DNA of 64,000 nt from Bradyrhizobium sp. 190. GTDB lineage: Bacteria; Pseudomonadota; Alphaproteobacteria; Rhizobiales; Xanthobacteraceae. Positions 61,106-64,000 of the stretch are shown here, in pieces. The DNA lies in assembly GCF_023073415.1 (NCBI RefSeq), contig NZ_JADPJL010000037.1:124001-188000 (forward strand), written 5' to 3'. A program made the translations under genes and the position numbers. The notes below the pieces were generated by a model. It did no database searches. It was not told the origin of the DNA and was given only the letters and a program-made list of their open reading frames with translations. How positions within the stretch are numbered: position 1 is the stretch's first letter; each line of letters begins with the position of its first letter.

Positions 61106-61411
61106 ATGACGGACAACAAGACCATAGCAGTAAACGGAAAGGACTATTCCATCACGCTCAAGCGGTTCGATCAGTACACCGAACCCGGTGGCCCAAGCTA
61201 CCACGGCTACTATGTGACCATCGAAGGTCACGGGCTAACCTTGAAAGCGAGGAAATACGACGATGGGAGCGAAATGAGCATTCAATCCGGAATCCAGGAA
61301 TCGGATTCGGACGCCATCGAGATCGTGAGAGACATCGCTCGGCAGATATTCAGGACCGATCAGCTCTTGCTGCTGACCACGGACAATCTCAGTCCCTATA
61401 AGAAGATTTGA
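61106..61411 (+). CDS. Hypothetical protein
   Basis: 101 residues beginning MTDNKTIAVNGKDYSITLKRFDQYTEPGGPSYHGYYVTIEGHGLTLKARKYDDGSEMSIQSGIQ. Beta-rich, soluble, unknown. Same strand as the preceding gene, 39 bases after it, inside the scar region. Its lower GC content than its neighbours supports foreign origin. Confidence 0.6.
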   Translation: MTDNKTIAVNGKDYSITLKRFDQYTEPGGPSYHGYYVTIEGHGLTLKARKYDDGSEMSIQSGIQESDSDAIEIVRDIARQIFRTDQLLLLTTDNLSPYKKI

Positions 61412-61456
61412 AAACCCCTGTTCTCATATGCAGGGAGGTGTCCAACGGGCGGGCGT

Positions 61457-61651
61457 TCAGGCTACGCCGTCGCTCTCGCAGATGTTGCTACGGGCCGCTT
61501 TAATGGCAGCCAACATCTCCTCGTGCCGTCGTTCGACATCGCGACAGCGATTGCATGTCTCACCCCACATGCTCGGGAATACCTCGTAGCAAGTGAAACA
61601 GCGGAAGCCGAGCAAGTTGCCCCGACCGTCGTAAACATCGTTATTCAACAT
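61457..61651 (-). CDS. Small protein with paired Cys (zinc-ribbon-like)
   Basis: 64 residues: MLNNDVYDGRGNLLGFRCFTCYEVFPSMWGETCNRCRDVERRHEEMLAAIKAARSNICESDGVA. Two CxxC pairs 15 residues apart suggest a zinc ribbon; the rest is helical. No strong ribosome site. Inside the scar region. Confidence 0.5.
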   Translation of the reverse strand: MLNNDVYDGRGNLLGFRCFTCYEVFPSMWGETCNRCRDVERRHEEMLAAIKAARSNICESDGVA

Positions 61652-61957
61652 TGTAATTGCGCTCGTACGTGCGCCCGCTAGCCGCAAGGCGCACACACGA
61701 ACGGGCTAGCTAATATGCATTCATTCTCTCATGCGTCCGCCAACGCGCAAGCGCGGCTGCAACAGCTCGTGTGGGTTGTCAAAGGTGGGAATCGAACCAC
61801 GGACAAATCGGGTGGGTAGGACGCCAGTTCGGTTTTCGTCGCTACCCAGATTCCTACCCATGTGGAGAGTCGCTTGCGGTTACTCACCGCGTTCCATAGC
61901 GCTTCATGTGGGGTTGGATCGGGAATCGAACCACCGACATTTGGTGGGTGGAAGTCA

Positions 61958-62033
61958 TGGTGCCCAGGGGCGGGATCGAACCACCGACACTGCGATTTTC
62001 AGTCGCATGCTCTACCAACTGAGCTACCTGGGC
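61958..62033 (-). tRNA. tRNA-Phe (GAA)
   Basis: The minus strand folds as a 76-base tRNA with encoded CCA: acceptor GCCCAGG/CCTGGGC, D-arm AGCTCAGTTGGTAGAGC, anticodon loop CTGAAAA (anticodon GAA), T-arm with GGTTCGATC. The 3' end is repeated at 60616-60631. Confidence 0.96.
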
Positions 62034-62171
62034 ATACTCGAGGGCCCAAAGGCCTAAGCGAGCGGGCGGTTTATAGAGAGGTCGGAAGCGCCTGTCCACC
62101 CGCCTTCGCCTGCGGCTTCGGCGCGGCATGCCCGGCCTCGGGCTCGTCCACAAATTGTTGGGAAAACACGG

Positions 62172-62375
62172 CTATTCCGCGTCCTCCGGGTCCGTCTCGC
62201 GGCCGGGGATGACATACTTGCCGGATAGCCAGCGGTTCAGGTCGACGTCCCGGCAGCGTGGGGAGCAGAATGGCGCCGTGGCCGGGCTCGCCGGCTTGCC
62301 GCATTCCGGGCAGGGCTTTGATCCGCCCTTCGATTCGCCGGCCGGGCCGGCATCGGCGGGGGGTTTAGCTGGCAT
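62172..62375 (-). CDS. yacG: DNA gyrase inhibitor YacG
   Basis: 67 residues. The zinc-binding core is CPECGKPASPATAPFCSPRCRDVDLNRWLSGKYVIPGRE, the signature of YacG (four Cys). The ATG at 62375 overlaps the end of maf by 11 bases, so the two genes are translationally linked, an arrangement common in alphaproteobacteria. Confidence 0.93.
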   Translation of the reverse strand: MPAKPPADAGPAGESKGGSKPCPECGKPASPATAPFCSPRCRDVDLNRWLSGKYVIPGRETDPEDAE

Positions 62376-62988
62376 TGAGCCAGCCGAACCGGATCGGAAA
62401 GCCCTCGCCGCCGAGCAGCGTGACTGATTCGTAGAGTGGCAGGCCGACGACATTGGTGTAGGAGCCGACCATCTTCACCACGAACGATCCGGCGATGCCC
62501 TGCACGGCGTAGCCGCCGGCTTTGCCGCGCCATTCGCCGGAGCCGATATAGGCCTGGATGTCGTCCTCGCTCAGGCGCTTGAAGCGCACCTTCGTCTCGA
62601 TCAGGCGCTGGCGGAACGCTTCCTTCGGCGTCACCAGGCAGATTGCGGTGTAGACGCGGTGATTGCGCCCCGAGAGCATCCGCAGGCACTGCGCAGCCTC
62701 ATCGACCAGATTGGCCTTGGGGAGGATGCGGCGGCCGACCGCGACCACCGTATCGGCCGCGAGAATGAAGGAGCCGCGCAGCTCGTCGTCGAGCTGGACG
62801 GATTTCAGCGCCGCGTCGGCCTTGGCGCGGGCGAGGCGATTGGCGCAGGCGCGCGGCAGCTCGCCCCGCTTCGGGGTCTCGTCGACATCGGCCGGGCGCA
62901 GCGCGTCGGGCTCGATGCCGGCCTGGTTGAGCAGGCTGAGCCGTCGCGGCGAACCGGAAGCGAGAACGATTTTGGGACGGCCAAGCAT
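62365..62988 (-). CDS. maf: Maf family nucleotide pyrophosphatase
   Basis: 207 residues that hydrolyse modified or canonical NTPs, blocking their incorporation. Signature IVLASGSPRRLSLLNQAG at the N-terminus, ILAADTVVAVG and GRNHRVYTAICLV in the middle, and GKAGGYAVQG towards the end. The ATG at 62988 (MLGRPKIVLASGSPRR) is the standard Maf start; the frame opens further upstream. Confidence 0.95.
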   Translation of the reverse strand: MLGRPKIVLASGSPRRLSLLNQAGIEPDALRPADVDETPKRGELPRACANRLARAKADAALKSVQLDDELRGSFILAADTVVAVGRRILPKANLVDEAAQCLRMLSGRNHRVYTAICLVTPKEAFRQRLIETKVRFKRLSEDDIQAYIGSGEWRGKAGGYAVQGIAGSFVVKMVGSYTNVVGLPLYESVTLLGGEGFPIRFGWLNAS

Positions 62989-63100
62989 GCGGGATGTGTC
63001 GGGGATTTGGATTCGGATGGGGATGCGCGCGCGGAACCTATCGGAAGGCACTCCATTCCACAACCGGGGAACAAGTGGTTGGGGGAACTACGATTCTTTC

Positions 63101-63242
63101 GTCGTCCCTGCCTAGTGCGCAATTGCGCACGGGGCGCAGGGACCCGTAACCACGGGCCGTTGTCATGGGAATGACAAGGCAACTGGCACTGCCTTAAATC
63201 GCTCGGCCGCGGCGTATGGGTTCCTGCGTTCGCAGGAACGAC
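63101..63242. repeat. Dispersed palindromic repeat (GTCGTTCCTGCGAACGCAGG family), copy 2
   Basis: Begins GTCGTCCCTG and ends TATGGGTTCCTGCGTTCGCAGGAACGAC (63215-63242), the inverse of the start of copy 1 at 25111. Lies between maf and the amidase gene. Confidence 0.82.
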
Positions 63243-63249
63243 AGGAAGC

Positions 63250-64000
63250 TCAGCGCACCGGATCAATCGGCGTCGCGACGCCGAGGCGGGCCTCGATGGC
63301 CTCGGCCGCTTCAAGGCACAAATCATCGCGCAACCGCGGCCCGGTGATCAGCACGCCGATCGGCAATCCCGTCGCCTCGTCGCGGCCGGCCGGCACGCAG
63401 GCCGAAGGCAGGCCGAGCAAATTGGCCGGGACCACCGGGCGCATCAGTTCCTTGGTCGCGGCCGCTCCGGCCGGCGTCGCCGAATCAAAACCGTGCTCGA
63501 ACGGCAATTGCGTCCAGGTCGGCGACAGCAGCAGCGGCCGGTCGGCCATGAAGGTCGACCATGTGCGCGCGATGCCGTCGCGTTCGGCCATCAATTGCGA
63601 CCATGCCGCCGTGTCGGCCAAAGGCGGTATGCCCTCATTGAAGTTGTTCAGGAAGGCCATCGCCTCAGTGCCCATCATCGGGGACAACAACGCCAGCACT
63701 GAGCCGAAATCACCCATGATCAGGCGGCGCCAGCAGCCGATTGCGTCCTCGTAGCGTGGCGGGCAGGCTTCTTCCACGACATAGCCGGCATCGGCCAGCG
63801 CCTGTGCGGCACGCCGCACCACAGCCGCCACCTTTGAATCGGTGCCGCCGCCGGGCGGCTCGGGCAGCACGGCCACGCGAATCGGCCGCGTCAACGCTCG
63901 TCCCTCGAACGGGGCATCGATCGACCATGGATCGCGCGGATGCGCACCCATCAACACCTGCAGGCCGAGGCGCACATCCGCCACGCGGCGGGCCATCGGC
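63250..64000 (-). CDS. Amidase, C-terminal part (gene continues past the window)
   Basis: At least 249 residues of the C-terminal half of an amidase-signature enzyme. The segment ARRVADVRLGLQVLMGAHPRDPWSIDAPFEGRALTRPIRVAVLPEPPGGGTDSKVAAVVRRAAQALADAGYVVEEACPP and the end VVPANLLGLPSACVPAGRDEATGLPIGVLITGPRLRDDLCLEAAEAIEARLG match this family. The catalytic Ser-Ser-Lys part would lie upstream, outside the window. Substrate unknown. Confidence 0.88.
   Translation of the reverse strand, partial: PMARRVADVRLGLQVLMGAHPRDPWSIDAPFEGRALTRPIRVAVLPEPPGGGTDSKVAAVVRRAAQALADAGYVVEEACPPRYEDAIGCWRRLIMGDFGSVLALLSPMMGTEAMAFLNNFNEGIPPLADTAAWSQLMAERDGIARTWSTFMADRPLLLSPTWTQLPFEHGFDSATPAGAAATKELMRPVVPANLLGLPSACVPAGRDEATGLPIGVLITGPRLRDDLCLEAAEAIEARLGVATPIDPVR

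Noticed and set aside
60596..61960. The T-arm-like sequences near 60599, 61788 and 61921 as additional tRNA genes.
   Set aside because: Only short 3'-end-like fragments are present; no acceptor, D-arm or anticodon arm can be drawn.

Overview
The window looks like chromosome of a high-GC alphaproteobacterium of the Bradyrhizobium/Rhodopseudomonas group (Nitrobacteraceae). The reasons are the gene content (a groESL operon behind a CIRCE-like element, Usg protein, many ABC/TRAP/Bug uptake systems, DUF3237, DUF3307 and DUF6157 proteins) and several families of long imperfect palindromic intergenic repeats that I associate with Bradyrhizobium. This is a judgement from pattern and protein families; no search was run.

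Layout. 0-6 kb: end of a branched-chain amino-acid type ABC transporter (livG end, livF), usg, groES-groEL, a proline iminopeptidase and an unknown membrane protein. 6-8.7 kb: a PAS-PAS-GAF-GGDEF-EAL protein. 8.77-10.23 kb: one complete IS110-family (IS1111-type) insertion sequence whose ends can be read to the base; it sits in the last bases of an intergenic repeat. 10.25-20.5 kb: a hydroxycinnamate/4-hydroxybenzoate catabolic block. It holds an operon of enoyl-CoA hydratase, feruloyl-CoA synthase, SDR dehydrogenase, 4HBT thioesterase and ABC substrate-binding protein; a TRAP transporter operon (P-Q-M) with a DUF3237 gene; and a divergent pobA. The same 15-bp palindrome lies in front of the hydratase operon and in front of pobA, which argues for one regulator for both.

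20.7-33.5 kb: small metabolic and regulatory genes. Two GST genes are each paired with a WYL-type regulator and with palindromes in the promoter regions. A LysR regulator is divergent from a PNPOx-like gene. There are also a YkgJ-type Cys-cluster protein, a frameshifted TAXI-type binding protein, and a membrane cyclic-nucleotide-binding protein next to a DUF6537-like protein. 33.5-43 kb: ankyrin protein, prpE, a frameshifted hypothetical gene, an auxiliary tryptophanyl-tRNA synthetase behind a complete ribosome-mediated trp attenuator, a TPR/LprI protein and a CPA1 antiporter. 43-50 kb: SDR, a TAXI TRAP transporter (fused permease plus binding protein), a REC-EAL protein and small secreted proteins. 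50-60.5 kb: a transglycosylase-like protein, two Bug/TctC binding proteins, NUDIX, thioesterase, aldo-keto reductase, PilZ, tautomerase divergent from a TetR regulator, and small proteins. 60.6-64 kb: a scar of an integrated element at tRNA-Phe, then yacG, maf and the 3' part of an amidase gene.

The best candidates for something little described are: (1) the leader-peptide attenuator on the second-type TrpRS gene, (2) the shared operator and possible thiolase-free beta-oxidative route in the aromatic cluster, (3) the WYL-GST modules with their palindromes, and (4) the IS1111-type element with a likely guide-RNA region. No CRISPR array, rRNA or obvious new defence system was seen.
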